Assembly (NCBI GenBank): GCA_963920765.1
Contig: OY987244.1
Span: forward strand, 26,702,358-26,766,357
Direction of reading: 5' to 3'
DNA length: 64,000 nucleotides
Source of the DNA: Ulota crispa
Taxonomy: Eukaryota > Streptophyta > Bryopsida > Orthotrichales > Orthotrichaceae
The notes below the pieces were generated by a model. It was not told the DNA's origin. It made no database searches and saw only the letters and a list, made by a program, of their open reading frames with translations. Both the position numbers and the translations under genes were made by a program. Of the stretch, positions 23,000-34,979 are shown piece by piece (positions within the stretch are counted from its first letter, which is position 1; every line of letters begins with the position of its first letter).

Positions 23000-25310
23000 G
23001 ATTGAGACTTCAAGGGCGGGTTCAGTATATTCCACGTCCCATTAAACTTACCCGCTGAAATTTCAGAATCTGATTGGTCTTGAAAATTAGTTTTAATTTT
23101 ATTACGGAGTAGCAAGTTTATGCCCGTCACATGAAACTCAAAATTCTGTATCAACACCAGTAATTAAAAAATCTCTATTCATAACATTCAGTAGCAGCAC
23201 TAGTAAAGGCTGCCCCTCCTTCCAAGAGAATAGTGTGGAATATTCCACACCATTCTTTAGCTATGGGGACACTTGACTAAATTTATTAAAGAGTTTATGA
23301 AAGAGAGGCTCAGTTTAGTGCACATACGTTGTTGTGGAGCCCAGTTATGTCAAAAAAGAAAAGAAAAAAATTAGAAAAAGAAAAAAATAATATATAAATA
23401 TATATATAGTCAAAATGAAATTTTTGGATGATACCTAAAAAGAGGGAAAGACAGCCTCTCTTTAGGCTACTCAATGTTATGTTGTAAAGCATTGGATGTC
23501 AAGCATCTACTGTAGTGTTTCTCAATTGTCTTAAAATTGATATTCAAATAAGGGAAGGAGAGGAAAAGGCAAGGGAAAGGGACGGTGAAAATCATTAGAA
23601 TTTAAAAAGGGGTTACGCAAAGAGCAGGCAAGGCATACTTGTTTGACTAGTAAGTTAGAGCATGGAACTGGATACTTTAGGTTATATTGGCACGGTCAAG
23701 TATTGATAGGTGTGCTTACTTTAATCTTAAATGGATCAAACATTCATATTTTAAACAATAAATGATTGCAAATGTGTCTAATACTTTCAAGTGTTCACAC
23801 TTTCATCTATCCAATTGCGCTTAGACTATTTTGTTAGCTCTAACACTTGTACAACAATATTTCCAAAAACTCATAAAATAGTCTACAATTTAAAGAACAC
23901 AAGTAAATTTTGCTTTGAAAGCTTACTTTTTGAGTTCCAAATACAACCCTTTAAGATCGATTTTAGAAAAAAGTAAGTAAATATCCTTTCAAAATACCCT
24001 GATTTGAACTTAACGAATTTTTTTTTCAAAATCACTAACTTTTGTCCATAATCACATTCAGAAGGAATATTCAATTTTAGGTTGTGAATCTTATAGATTA
24101 ATAGGTAGTGAGTGTAATAATACATTCAGTTGTATAGATATGATCTATACTTCATACTTAGTCTTGATTTTTGTTTGAAAGTTTTTGTTCAATTACGATT
24201 CTAAATTGCACTTTTATTTCACATCTTTATTTTTTGGAAATTTGGACTACACATCCCTTGGTCTCTAAGGGATTAAATTTAGTTTTTAATTGTACTCATT
24301 TTGAAAATCTTCTCAAAAATACTTTTCCATGTGGACCATAATAAAACAGTCCATGTACAAACACATATTCAGAATCATGCCCTAATAAATCCAAAAAATG
24401 AACAGATATGAGACATCCATATGACAATGTTCAAAATGAAATATGAGACTTGATTCAAAATGTTCCTTCAAGATTTTGAAATTTAGACAAAAATAAAAAA
24501 AAACTTAACAATCGACATTGAGTTTTTACACTAATTGAAAGGGTGATCCTTGGACACCAAGTAAGGGTACCAAACTTTGGTACCATCTATTTGTGCCCAT
24601 ATAATTACCTTTCCACTAACATAATGGTACTTAATATTCAAATCCTAGTTTTGGACAATTTTTTTAGTTTTGACATCATTTGTGTGCCCTCCCATGAATG
24701 GAGAGTTCTTTGAAGGAGGCATGTGCATTGGTTGAATTTTTGAAAGGATGGTCTCATGAGGCCCAAAAAGAAACACTAGTTTTAGACTTCAAGTAAGTCA
24801 AGAAAGATTACAGAAACCAATTCATCAATACATAATCATAATAAAATCAAATGAATTTGCTCATTTATAGGTGATCTAACATAAAATAACTACTTTAATC
24901 CTCTTGTACTACTTATACGATCAAGGTTTGATTTACTGCACATATGGGTTGCTCTAATTTTTCATCCACCAAAAAATGTAAGAGGTTAGATGTTCAGATA
25001 TTTATCATTAGGAGATTGAATTGGGAAATTCTGAATTCTTATTTTGACTCAAAGACCCTAATTTTGTTTAGAATTAGAGAAGAAAATAAAACTAACCGAC
25101 TTAAATATAGGGGGCAAATGATTATTTTTACCTTTGTTCATAAAGTAAGCTAAGATTTTTCACCTTGGCTTCACAAACACATACGTGCAGTACACCAAGA
25201 CCATGGCTAGTGCAATTCAAAAAAGTATCCAAATCTGCCTAAACTTATAACATATTTTCTTTACAGCTTTACAAATGCAACTAGCATAGTAGGAGTAGTC
25301 ACACATTCTT
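23000..25310. other. gene-free AT-rich block
   Basis: No supported exon. Small inverted features: GTGGAATATTCCAC at about 23234; AAAGAGAGGCT at about 23299 with its inverse near 23452; and a GGTACCAAACTTTGGTACC palindrome near 24567. A lone YTAA-family-like right end (GGTCTCTAAGGGATTAA) occurs at about 24260-24276 without a clear partner. Confidence 0.35.
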
Positions 25311-25317
25311 CACCTCA

Positions 25318-25812
25318 CTCTTAATCTTTAGAAAATGGGGACGTGGCACTACCTCCTTGATTTGCGGAGGCTCAATTCTCTGAAAACTAAGAAGTATTTA
25401 TCTTCACCTCTAGAAGAGAAGAATGGACATGAAGAATTTGTTGATCCTTTATGATTTACCAATAGTAGTCGTACCTTCTTCAAGCTTTTGTGAAGAATGA
25501 GAAGTTTTGGAGTGGAAATAGGAGCCCATGGGAGCACTTCTCTATGAAGAAGGTGAGACTCTCTTTTTGTGGGTGGTAGAGAATGAAGAATGGTTAAAGC
25601 AAGAGGGGTAACCGCAAAACCAAGAGGTGTGACGGCTTAAACTTAAAAATAATGATGAATACAAGCAACCACAAGTGAAAACTTTGCGTCTAAAGACTTC
25701 TCCATTCCATTCTTCTCCTTTGCAAGTGAAGAGAAACATTTCTCAATCTTCAAAAAACAAGGCCTCTGCAAATCAAGGAGAGTTTGCTACATCCCCATTC
25801 TTTGAAGATTGA
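25318..25812. mobile_element. foldback element with about 110-bp arms
   Basis: The left arm contains CTCCTTGATTTGCGGAGGC and GAAGAGAAGAATGGA. The right arm carries the inverse GCCTCTGCAAATCAAGGAG and TCCATTCTTCTC at corresponding distances. Arms are roughly 75-80% alike by eye. Superfamily and exact ends are unclear. Confidence 0.6.
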
Positions 25813-26183
25813 GAATGGGGTGGAGAGCCTGATGTGACTATCTCTAATGTGTGTCTCTTTTTCATTTTACTCTTCTTGCTTTCACCCTCCTTGTAATCAA
25901 AGATTACAATTGAGTGTGTGAATGCAACTTACTTTCTTATTGCATCACCATGCACTAGATAAACTCATTCTCCATACTCCAACGCTCACTAAAAGGGAGT
26001 CACACCTTCTTCATGATTGGCTCCTCTTTTCCACTCCACAACTTATCATTCTTCATATAAGTTTCATTCTTAGAGAAGTTGTGACTACCCGTAGTGCTAT
26101 TTTTGAAATTTTATTGCTTTTAGCAATGTAGTTATTTGTGTCTGTGAGCTAATAATGAATTTCATGTTTGGGATAGCTGAACT

Positions 26184-26300
26184 CAAGGTTTAAATTTTTG
26201 ATAAATGGGTGCTGCTCTGTCCCTCGACATTGGAGAAAATCCGGAGGCAACGAAAAGCAGTGGAGGAAATCTGTCAGACTTCGCCAGAAATTAAACCCTG
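26184..26300. mobile_element. hAT-type MITE, family H2, copy 1
   Basis: Core matches the element at 55109 (CCCTCGACATTGGAG, GAAAAGCAGTGGAGGAA). Inverted ends CAAGGTTTAAATTT / AAATTAAACCCTG. Flanks AGCTGAAC and AGCTGAAG agree at 7 of 8 with one extra base at each terminus, consistent with an 8-bp hAT duplication. Confidence 0.7.
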
Positions 26301-26561
26301 CAGCTGAAGCAGACCACGGGAGCCTTGATTGGTAATACCGAATGCTGACAAGGCTTCTTGACACTGTGATGCCACGTTGAGGATAACGGCATGGTGAGCA
26401 GAAGCCCTGCCCATGTGGATGACGTCAGGCTCCGGTTTCTACTTCTGCCCCTTGCTGTCCAGTCCCTTAATTTTCAAAGGGGTTTTTTCTTTTTTCTTTT
26501 TCCCCTTTTTTCATCCACAAAGACCAATACTTCTAATACTTCGATGACATTGAGAGTTTAA

Positions 26562-27487
26562 CCCCTAAATGCCCAAGGCACCCAAATTGGGTGTCCAAAA
26601 AATTTCAAGAAATTTTGAAACTCTATTGAAGGTACGGATTTTATCATTTTCAAATTTTTTTTTTGGAAAAGTTGCATGCTCAAGTTAGCTCCACTGTTCA
26701 AATTCAACTTCTTCCATATCTTATTCCAATTGTTTTTGGTGGAAGGTTAACTACAAGCATACATTTTGTGACATGAATAGTGTTGTGAATAGTGTTGTGA
26801 ATAGTGTTGTGAATAGTGTCACAGAGCCTATGAGAAGTTGCCACATTGAAAAGATGGGCATCAAGTTGAGCAAAAGGTGAAGATTTCTCTTGGGCACTCC
26901 CTTGGGCAATAAGGGCCTTTTTTTCTGAAATTTTGACATCTAACAAAATCTAAAAGTGCTTTTGGACTAATTTCACTTGGAATGTCTTTGTTATACTAAT
27001 TAGAATCTATTCACCATTGAAAATTCTTTCATTCATAATGATTTTTGGGCAATAATTGAAGCTGATAAATTTTCTTTGTATTGGACGATTGCGTTTTGAC
27101 AGTTGTATTGCAGGCTTGTTTGTGAAATTGTGGTCATGGATTTGGAAGAGGGGCCATTGGTTTTGAAGTAACAACAATAAATACTAAAACATCCTAAGTG
27201 GTTGTTTCCCAATTTTGTATCCAAAAGTTGCCAATTTGCATTAGAAGTTTTGGGCAGTTCCAAAAAAAGTAAAAAATTCCATACTCATCATCATTCAATC
27301 ACAAATATCTTGAAATCCGTGCGGCCATTTTGGATTCTTTTTGGGTCGTGCCATTTAGAAACCTTGAAGTTCAAGATTCAACGGTCACAATTTTTTTTTG
27401 ATGTTTAATAATGATTTTACAAGGACAATTCCAAAACTTCAAAACCACCTTCTGAAAACGAGAAAAACACCCTTGGGCATTTAGGGG
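26562..27487. mobile_element. YTAA-flanked element, 926 bp
   Basis: Terminal inverted repeats CCCCTAAATGCCCAAGG and CCTTGGGCATTTAGGGG, flanked by TTAA at 26558-26561 and 27488-27491. No transposase frame. It carries a small tandem array (TTGTGAATAGTG x4 near 26775-26820). The right TTAA also serves as the left flank of the next element. Confidence 0.8.
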
Positions 27488-27491
27488 TTAA

Positions 27492-29345
27492 CCCCTAAAG
27501 GCCCAAGTGGTCCCTCAAGGGCCAAGTGGGGATTTGGGCATGTACTTGCAACTAAACTACTTTATATGATTTTCTAAATTTTTTACTAAAGATGGGGTAT
27601 TCAAATATCTACACGGCCATTTAACTTTTTCTTCATTCTGACGTTTATTGAAGAAGTTATGTATGAATTTCTGAAAAATAGGGGAGAGGGGGTAGCCAAA
27701 AACTTTTTAAAAAATAATATTTTTTGAAAATAAAAATCTGAAATTGGTTCTTTACATTTATTCATATGTGAGGAGCTTTGAATGATTCATTTTTGATTTA
27801 TGAGTGAAAAGTTTTAGTTTGTGGGCAGGTACAAGACTCCCATACCTCCATTTCTTTTGCCTTTTGTGCTTTACTTTTTTGAGCTCATTGTGAATTTGTT
27901 TTTTGACTTCTTTTTTTTCCAAGTTGTAGTAGACTAAGATTCCTTGGTTTTCACCATTTGGATCAAAGTAATTCAAATTTCTGAATTTTACATAAATCCT
28001 CCAATTTTGCCTAGTGTATATGCAAATTTGATGGCCTTACAAAATTGCAAGATTTTACAAAATATGATTCACACCTCCAATTCATTTGAAAATTCTCCCA
28101 CACTTACCTAACCCCTAGAGGACCAAAGTCTCCTTGGGGGACAAATGGGATTTCGGGAATGTACCTATGGCTAATCTACTTTTTATGATTTTCGGAAACG
28201 TTTATTGAAGGTGGGGAATTCAAAGATCTTCATGGGCATCTATTTTTTTGCTTCATTTTGACATTTGATGAAGAAGTTATGCATGAATTTATGAAAAACG
28301 GTGTTTGAGGGGCAGCCTAAAACTTCTTTAAAAATTTCATTTTTTTCAAATAAAAATTTGAAATAGGTTCTATAGACTTATATAGATGCAAGGAGCTTTG
28401 AATCATTCAATTTTGATAAATGAGATGAAAATTATCAGGAGTTTTTGTTTGCGGGCAATTCTAGATTCTCTACTCTAAAATAAACTTTAAAGTCCTTTAT
28501 TTTACTCAATTTTCAATATTTTGAAAAAAAACAAAACCAGAGGATGTAGATTGTTTATGACAACATTATGATTGTTGGGATTTGCATTTTTCATTTTTAT
28601 AATAAAATTCTTAACAACTTAGTGTGTTGACTCATTCTCTACTTCTTTTTACTTACTATTTTTTCCCATGTATTGTATAGTTCCAATTGATTTGAAAATT
28701 CTCCCACACATACCTAACTTGGTCTCCTACATGGGAAAAATAAACCTCAACTTTGTGTAGAGTAATTTTTTTGATCTAAGAGTGGTCAAAGCCTTCTGAA
28801 ATTTCTAGGCAGCAGCAATAAAAATCTCATTTCCGCAATTCAGATGTAAATATCTCACTCATTTTTGTGTAGATTGAGCTTAAATTTTTACCACGTGTAC
28901 CTCTTGTAGTCTATTGTAAGATCTTACGGTTGAATTCTTATAAAAAAAAACTTTCTTTCTTACCATTGTACTTGCTTCCGCAAAAGTGGCAGTTTTCTGT
29001 GTTTTTCACAAAAAATGGCTTGGTCCTTTAGGGGCTAACTTGGTCTTCTACATGGAAAAAATAAACCTCAACTTTGCGTAGAGCAATTTTTTTGATTTAG
29101 GGGCAATCAAAGGCTTCTAAAATTTTTGGGCAACAAGGAAAAAAACTTCTTCTTTCACTTCAGATGTCAATATCTCACTCCTCTACATCTAGAATAAGCT
29201 GATTTTTTTCACACAAGTACCTCTTATAGTCTAAGATCTAGTTGGATTTCCAAAAATAATTGTTTTTCCTACCCTTCTACTCATTCCCCCAAAAGTGGCA
29301 GTTTTCAATAACTCTCACTAAAATAAGGGCTTGATCCTTTAGGGG
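27492..29345. mobile_element. YTAA-flanked element interrupted by a second copy of itself
   Basis: The outer element has ends CCCCTAAAGGCCCAAG and the inverse CTTGATCCTTTAGGGG, flanked by TTAA (27488-27491, 29346-29349). Its left half (27492-28107) resembles the left half of the inner element, and its right half (29039-29345) resembles the inner right half (AAATAAACCTCAACTTTG, CAATATCTCACTC). No transposase is visible. Confidence 0.82.
28112..29034. mobile_element. inner copy of the nested YTAA element, 923 bp
   Basis: Ends CCCCTAGAGGACCAA and TTGGTCCTTTAGGGG, flanked by CTAA on both sides (28108-28111, 29035-29038). The inner copy's own interior still carries the unoccupied target, ACACATACCTAACTTGGTCT near 28708. 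This matches the outer junctions ACACTTAC-CTAA and CTAA-CTTGGTCT. Confidence 0.88.
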
Positions 29346-29411
29346 TTAAGTGTTATTTACTTTCCATTTGACCTTAGATTCACAAACTTAGCTATTTTAG
29401 ACTTTTCCTAA

Positions 29412-29641
29412 CCCCTAAAGAACCAAGTGTCCATTGTATGTAGATGTATGCTATTGTATAACTGGTATTTGCTACCAACAATTTTTTAAAATTTGGATCT
29501 TGATTAGCTCACTAGAATTGCATTTGTCTATATTCTAACTTTTGTGTTGATATCAAATTTAATAGAGGTGTGGATGCATTCCAAATACACTTATATAGCA
29601 CTATACATAGTACGTACAATGGTTGCTATGTCATTTAGGAG
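29412..29641. mobile_element. YTAA-flanked MITE, short subfamily, copy 2
   Basis: Left end CCCCTAAAGAACCAAG, right end CATTTAGGAG, flanked by CTAA at 29408-29411 and 29642-29645. Interior AGGTGTGGATGCATTCCAAA is shared with copies at 8928 and 54111. Confidence 0.75.
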
Positions 29642-29649
29642 CTAAACAA

Positions 29650-30756
29650 ATATGGTGTTAGCTTGTCCTTGTGTTTTACATAGCTAGTCATCTTTTATTT
29701 ACTACAAATATGAATATAAAAACTGATGAATCAACTAATATTACACCCTTGATTATCATAAATACTTATTTAAAAATTATGCTTTTTAATAGCATCATAC
29801 TGATGTATCTTCTCTTTTTACATACTTATTGAAATTTTAATAATATAATAATTTTCTTTTTAGGTTTTTTCTTACTAAATAAAACTTCTATCTTGCTGAA
29901 CAATGTCACAAATCAAGCCCATTATCCTCTCTGAAACATCTCAAGTTTTGTTTGTCATTCATATGTAATACCAAGGTTATCATACTAGGTAGGTTTCTGT
30001 CCATCAAACACGTCAAGGTGTATGTGAGGCATACACCTATGGACACATCAAGTGTCTTAAACGTACGTGAGTCGTACATCGTGGGACATTTGATGAGTAG
30101 GAACTTACCCTTTATGACAACTATGTGTAACACCTTTGGAATTGTAAAGAATGTAAATTATATGATCATGAAGCTTAATTCTAATCGCCTTCCTATTATC
30201 TTCATTTCTTAGACTCTTCAGCCTATGCTGTTTCCTCAACATTCCACACTAAGTGTAGACTTCCATGCTTGATCTTGGAATTGGAAATCCCAAAAACCAC
30301 AAACAACTTCACATTACAAACTTGTTATTGTCTTATGGAATTTGCAATTCCGAACCAGCATGAATGTTTGCTCTACTTGGTTTTGTTAAATCTAAATATT
30401 TACTCCGTCTTTTGTACTACTGTAGATTAGGAGCAGGTTCGGCATAAAATAATTCCCAAATATTTTTTTCTAATTATTCTATGAATTATTCTCCAAAAAT
30501 GCCCAATGTCAAACAAATCAAAAAATTGAAATGCTGAATATTGTAAAAGTCATTAAGCTTAACTAACAATGGAAAGTCAAGCTTGATTCCAAGAAGGTTC
30601 AATCTATTACAAATTTTATACCAAAGGCTAATTTTAGAAAGTGGAAGATGCTTAGAAAAAGTCTTAATTCTCCTAAATTTTATTGATTGACTGTCAAATA
30701 ACAACAATTTTTTTTGAAAGTGCCTAATCTTGTTTAATTATGAAATCTGATGCCAA
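29650..30756. other. gene-free AT-rich stretch
   Basis: No supported exon, RNA gene or bounded element. Short overlapping frames on both strands at about 29906-30212 mirror each other and have no family resemblance. Confidence 0.4.
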
Positions 30757-30765
30757 ATTGGTTTT

Positions 30766-31176
30766 GGGAATTGATATGTGTACCACACCCTTTCAAGTAC
30801 TACACGACACCCTAGAGTAAATTTTAGATTTCTACCATCAAAAAGCTGAATTTGAGAATTTGGAATTCAAATTTGGACTTAGAGAACATGATTTTGTCTT
30901 AAACCTCAAAAAAAGTATCAATTTAACAACACCTAATGAAAAAGCTTATCTTTTTTTACAAACAAAAGTAAAAGTAACATTTTTCTCCCTAGCTAAACTT
31001 TTTCATTGGGTGTTGTTGAATTGCAACTTTTTTTTTACGGTTCTAGATTAGATCATGGTTTCTAAGTCCAAATCTGAATTCCAAATTCTCAAATTCAACT
31101 TTTTGATAGTAGAAATCTAAAATTTACTTTGGGGTGTGATACAGTAATTGAAAGGGCGTGATGCATATCAATTCCC
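30766..31176. mobile_element. long-arm foldback MITE, family F, copy 1
   Basis: Ends GGGAATTGATATGTG and CATATCAATTCCC, with nearly the whole element forming a hairpin (TTGAGAATTTGGAATTCAAA against TTTGAATTCCAAATTCTCAA-type arms). Flanking 9-mers ATTGGTTTT and ATTAGTTTT agree at 8 of 9. Same family as 36276. Confidence 0.78.
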
Positions 31177-31256
31177 ATTAGTTTTTTGTCAAAAAAAATA
31201 ATCGATTCAACATAAACCTGCCGAATCTGCTCTCAACCTACAGTAACAAGGCAGCC

Positions 31257-31264
31257 TATAAATA
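31257..31264 (+). promoter_or_regulatory. candidate TATA box of the DRM1/ARP gene
   Basis: TATAAATA lies in GC-richer context about 790 bp upstream of the start codon. This implies a long or spliced 5' leader. A short upstream frame (31528-31767) lies inside that leader. Confidence 0.4.
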
Positions 31265-32046
31265 CTTCAAGGCACCGGTCAGCAATAAAACAAAATATCC
31301 AAGATATTTGGAAACTTGCCAGATTGCAAAACCCGTCCACTTCGCTCGGATGCTTGTGACATGTTTGCCTACCTTTTATTTTCGAAGATATTTCTTCGCA
31401 CCTCAGAGTCTACGGAAGGTATAGATGTTCATTGGAAAATCTTCAAAGACTAGAGATATGTTCCTACGATGATAAGCTTTGTTCAAGACATCTCCAGTCT
31501 AAGATCTAGGGCTCCACTCTAATATCTATGACCTCTGTAGATGCTCCGATGCTTGCCTCATGCACAAGCGTGGTGACTACTCAGGCAGCAGAACTCGTCG
31601 CCCTCACGTCTTCTCGCCTGCTCGCAAGCGTGGTCCGAATGAGCAGACGATCACTCCCTCCCTTGAGCACTGGACCTTCGATTTCTCATGGCATTCGAAA
31701 TTTTCGTTTCGTTTCTAGACTTCGCTGCTTAGTATTTATGTTGAGATTCCGAGAGTGTCGATCTTAGCAAGTAGAGCAGTTGAGCATTGTCGTGGTTGCG
31801 CAAAATTGAAGGACCAGCAGACCTTTTGGTGGCGTTGCACAAACAAGATCCAAGTGTAGAGCTTGAGTCCTAAATTTTGTGGAAGGTTTTTCTTTTCGAT
31901 TTGTAGCATTTGCAGGTACTGTTAAAGAAAAGCATTGGACATTGCAAATGTGGACAAGCAGAAGTCACTATTTGTCGATCCTATCAATATAGATATCTTT
32001 CTTGTTTCTTTTTGAAATTATCCAGCAAGCTAGAGTGAGTGGAAAT

Positions 32047-34351
32047 ATGGCCGGGATGTTTACTAAGCTCTGGGACGATGTCGCTGGTGGCTCACCTCCT
32101 GATAAAGGCATGAAGCAGCTGCGGAAATCAAGTTTGGTGAACAAGGCGCGCTTTCCTGACGGTACGGTGTTGCCATTATTTTTTTCAGTTAGTTTGTAAG
32201 TTTTTCAAACACATGGCAGGTATCTGTTCTTGACGTTCTTTGTGAAGCATAAGTACTATGAATCCGCAGCTAGAAATGCAAGAAGACGCATATGTACCGT
32301 TCTCCGTAAGGAAAAGCTTGTCTACGATGTTTTTACGCATTTCTTAATTATTGTATATGTCGGATTGTATGACGTATGTGACGTATGTGTTGTTTGTATA
32401 TTTGAAACGCACGGTAGGTATCTCTTCTTGGTTAGCATGAGGTTCTTTGTGCAGCATAAGCAGCTATGGATGGATTTAAGAACGTTTATCTGTACTTTTC
32501 TCCCTAGCTCGTGTGCTCAAAAGTTTGTCTCAGAAGTGTAGACTCACGTTTTAATTTTGTACTCCCTCCGTCCCAAAATGATCTTCCTGTTACACAAAAT
32601 GTTATAGATTAAGCTTGAAAAGAACCATTTAAAAAAAAATTGACCTATGAATAGAGTTTGATGTCCTCCTATTTCAAAGTGCTTGAAAATTGAATTTTTT
32701 AGGCATTTTTGAAGAGCACCGGTAGCCACTCACTTGATGACATGGATTGGTTGACATACCCATGCTTTTGGACTATGTGCAAGTATCCTTAGCTCCCTTC
32801 CTCCTCTAACAAGAAGATCATTTTGAGACACTCAAGGTCAACAGGAAGATCATTTTGAGGCAGACGGAGTATATCTTTTAGATCACTTGAAAATGTGACA
32901 TTTGTGTGTTATTCTACTGTAGAACCAACCGATGGTGCGGAACGACAAAGGAAGTCGGCGAACGTAGCCATCAAGAAACCTATAAGACTTGGAACGTTGG
33001 ATGTTGATACTCATGCAGGGACTTCGAGTAGTCTTGGATCCACTCCGCCTGCTTCTCCGTGTGCGGCGTCTCCCTTGTCTTGTAAGTGCCGATACTTCGA
33101 CAAAGTCTACTATCTGAGGTTTTTGCACTTAGCAACTTATTGTACAGGAAATACTGCGCTCTTCTTGTTGTAAATCTTGCGAGTTGCATCTTTTTTCTGC
33201 GCTAACTATTGTTGTTACTCCTGTTCAGATTTTCACGAGAAAGACAACATTTGGCGTAGCGTTTTCCATCCAGGTCAGAATAAGGGAATGCGTCAAGTCG
33301 GATTGGACAAGTTTGACAAAGCACAGCCGAATTCGCCATCTGCTTACGACTGGTAAGTTAGCTCAGATTCTTAGACTGTGTTTTCACTGTCCTTACTAGA
33401 GAGTACTCAAAGATACCTCCTAGAATGTCTATACATACGCTACATCCTGCTACCAGCTTGAACATGATATTCGTTAATTTGGGAAAAAGTCTATTTTGGG
33501 ATACTGAATTTTGCATTTGTGAGAATATTTTGGTTATTTTAAATGAGTGTTTTGATAATGCTTTCAAAATATTTCATCACTAATGTAAGGTGTTGAAGAG
33601 ATCATCATAAAATTCACTCTAAATCACCTAAAAACTCTTAAAAGTGAAAATTTTAAAAGCCCCAAAATTGGTGTTTGTTTCCCAAATTAACGGATATCAA
33701 GTTGTGTTTTTTTTAGTTCCGAGTATAATTTCAAATAGCCTCAAGTGCTAAGGAGGTTCAGGGTGGTAACTGTGCTTTGCTTTGCTTTGTCTTGCAGGGT
33801 AGTGATTACTGCCCTAGAGGGATGAGAAAAAAGCAAGCCGTCGAAAGTTTCATTGATCTTGGATACAGCCGTCGAACGCCCGTGCTTTTAGAAATTTCAG
33901 ATCCTGTCACCACATTTCAATGTAGAATGCACATAATAGCTACAAGATTTCCAACGAGCCCACTCCCTATAGATTTCCATGGTTTTCGGCGTATTTTATC
34001 TGTCCAGCTGTAGATCGACCCCTGCGGATTCCGTATTGTTTTATCTTTCCCGAATGTGAGCCAATCTGACGGTTTAAAGACTGGTAATGGACATAATAGG
34101 AAGTTATTGGTCGTATGGGAGTCCTTCATGTCGGTGATTTCTAACCTATTTCCAAAGGTGAAAAGTCAAGAGATTCGGCTGTAAAATTGGTGACCTGTTT
34201 TCTTCTCGGAATTTCGTGATGCAGGCTATACAGCGTCGAAACGAAGTCGGAGCACCGGTATGTAAATGACGCAACCTTGAGAGTGACGAAAACATTAAAT
34301 TTAGTGAATGACCTCCGAAAGCAGCATCAAGTACAATATTGTATATGTTAG
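32047..34351 (+). CDS. DRM1: dormancy/auxin-associated protein, DRM1/ARP family (about 174 aa, 4 exons)
   Basis: Exons 32047-32161, 32923-33081, 33229-33352 and 34225-34351 join in frame. Family landmarks occur in order: KLWDDVAGGSPPDKGMKQLRK near the N-terminus, a Ser/Pro-rich linker (STPPASPCAASPLS), EKDNIWRSVFHPG, LDKFDKAQPNSPSAYDW and LYSVETKSEHR. This is the auxin-repressed/dormancy-associated family of small, probably disordered plant proteins whose transcripts mark growth arrest. Its biochemical role is unknown. Family members usually end right after the KxxHR motif. Here the frame runs about 38 residues further to a TAG at 34349. A donor-like GTATGT directly after that motif could restore a short ending, so the last exon's end is uncertain. 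Intron 1 holds a Stowaway-like MITE and intron 3 a family-T MITE. Confidence 0.88.
32562..32869. mobile_element. Stowaway-like MITE in DRM1 intron 1
   Basis: Ends CTCCCTCCGTCCCAAAATGA and the inverse TCATTTTGAGGCAGACGGAG, flanked by TA on both sides. 308 bp, with a different interior from the 2654 family. Confidence 0.85.
33465..33699. mobile_element. MITE family T, copy in DRM1 intron 3
   Basis: Inverted ends TGATATTCGTTAATTTGGGA and TCCCAAATTAACGGATATCA. Interior is shared with 14293 (GGGATACTGAATTTTGCATT). Confidence 0.75.
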
Positions 34352-34729
34352 GACTGGGGATGATGGACGGTCGTAAGGTTTGCTGCAATGTAAGCATGCA
34401 CGTATTTCATTAAAAGCCTTTAGTGTTTAAGCCAATATAGAGGCAGCTGAAGGAGGACATGCCGATTGCAACTCAGATGGGCAAGGAAGGCACTTTGTGT
34501 CTCTAGAGTTTCCTTAATGTCAGATGTAAGTATTCAGGATATCGGGGAAAATGACGAGTGTTTTAAGCTTCAAAAATTTCCCTTGGAGCAGAAGACATCA
34601 TAGGGTACAAGTTGTATATCTTTTCTATGGATCTTGTTTTGCATAGCTGTTTTTTTACTTGTCCATGAATTTTTGATTAATTTGCTAAACTTTCAATGAG
34701 CTGATAAGCGAAACAAAATCCATTTAAAA
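34352..34729. other. probable 3' flank of DRM1
   Basis: Downstream sequence of the DRM1 gene, probably its 3' untranslated region. No further gene is seen. Confidence 0.4.
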
Positions 34730-34979
34730 GCCATATTCATTAAATTGGGAAAATATTGGGTACCATTTTGTACCTCACCTTAATCCAAAACAATCACCTT
34801 AAACCAGATTCAAAGGTATCATATTCAATTGGAGCCTCTAAGATATTTTCCCTTGCAAATTCCTCCTCTCAGGAGAGGCCACGTGTACCAAAAAAACGCT
34901 GGAGTTTAGATTAAGATGACCACCTTAATCATTCAAAAATCCCACTTTGTAAGCTTTTTCCCAATTTAACGAATATGGC
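34730..34979. mobile_element. MITE family T, third copy
   Basis: Inverted ends GCCATATTCATTAAATTGGG and CCCAATTTAACGAATATGGC, 250 bp. Interior differs from the other two copies, so it may be a sister family. Confidence 0.7.
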
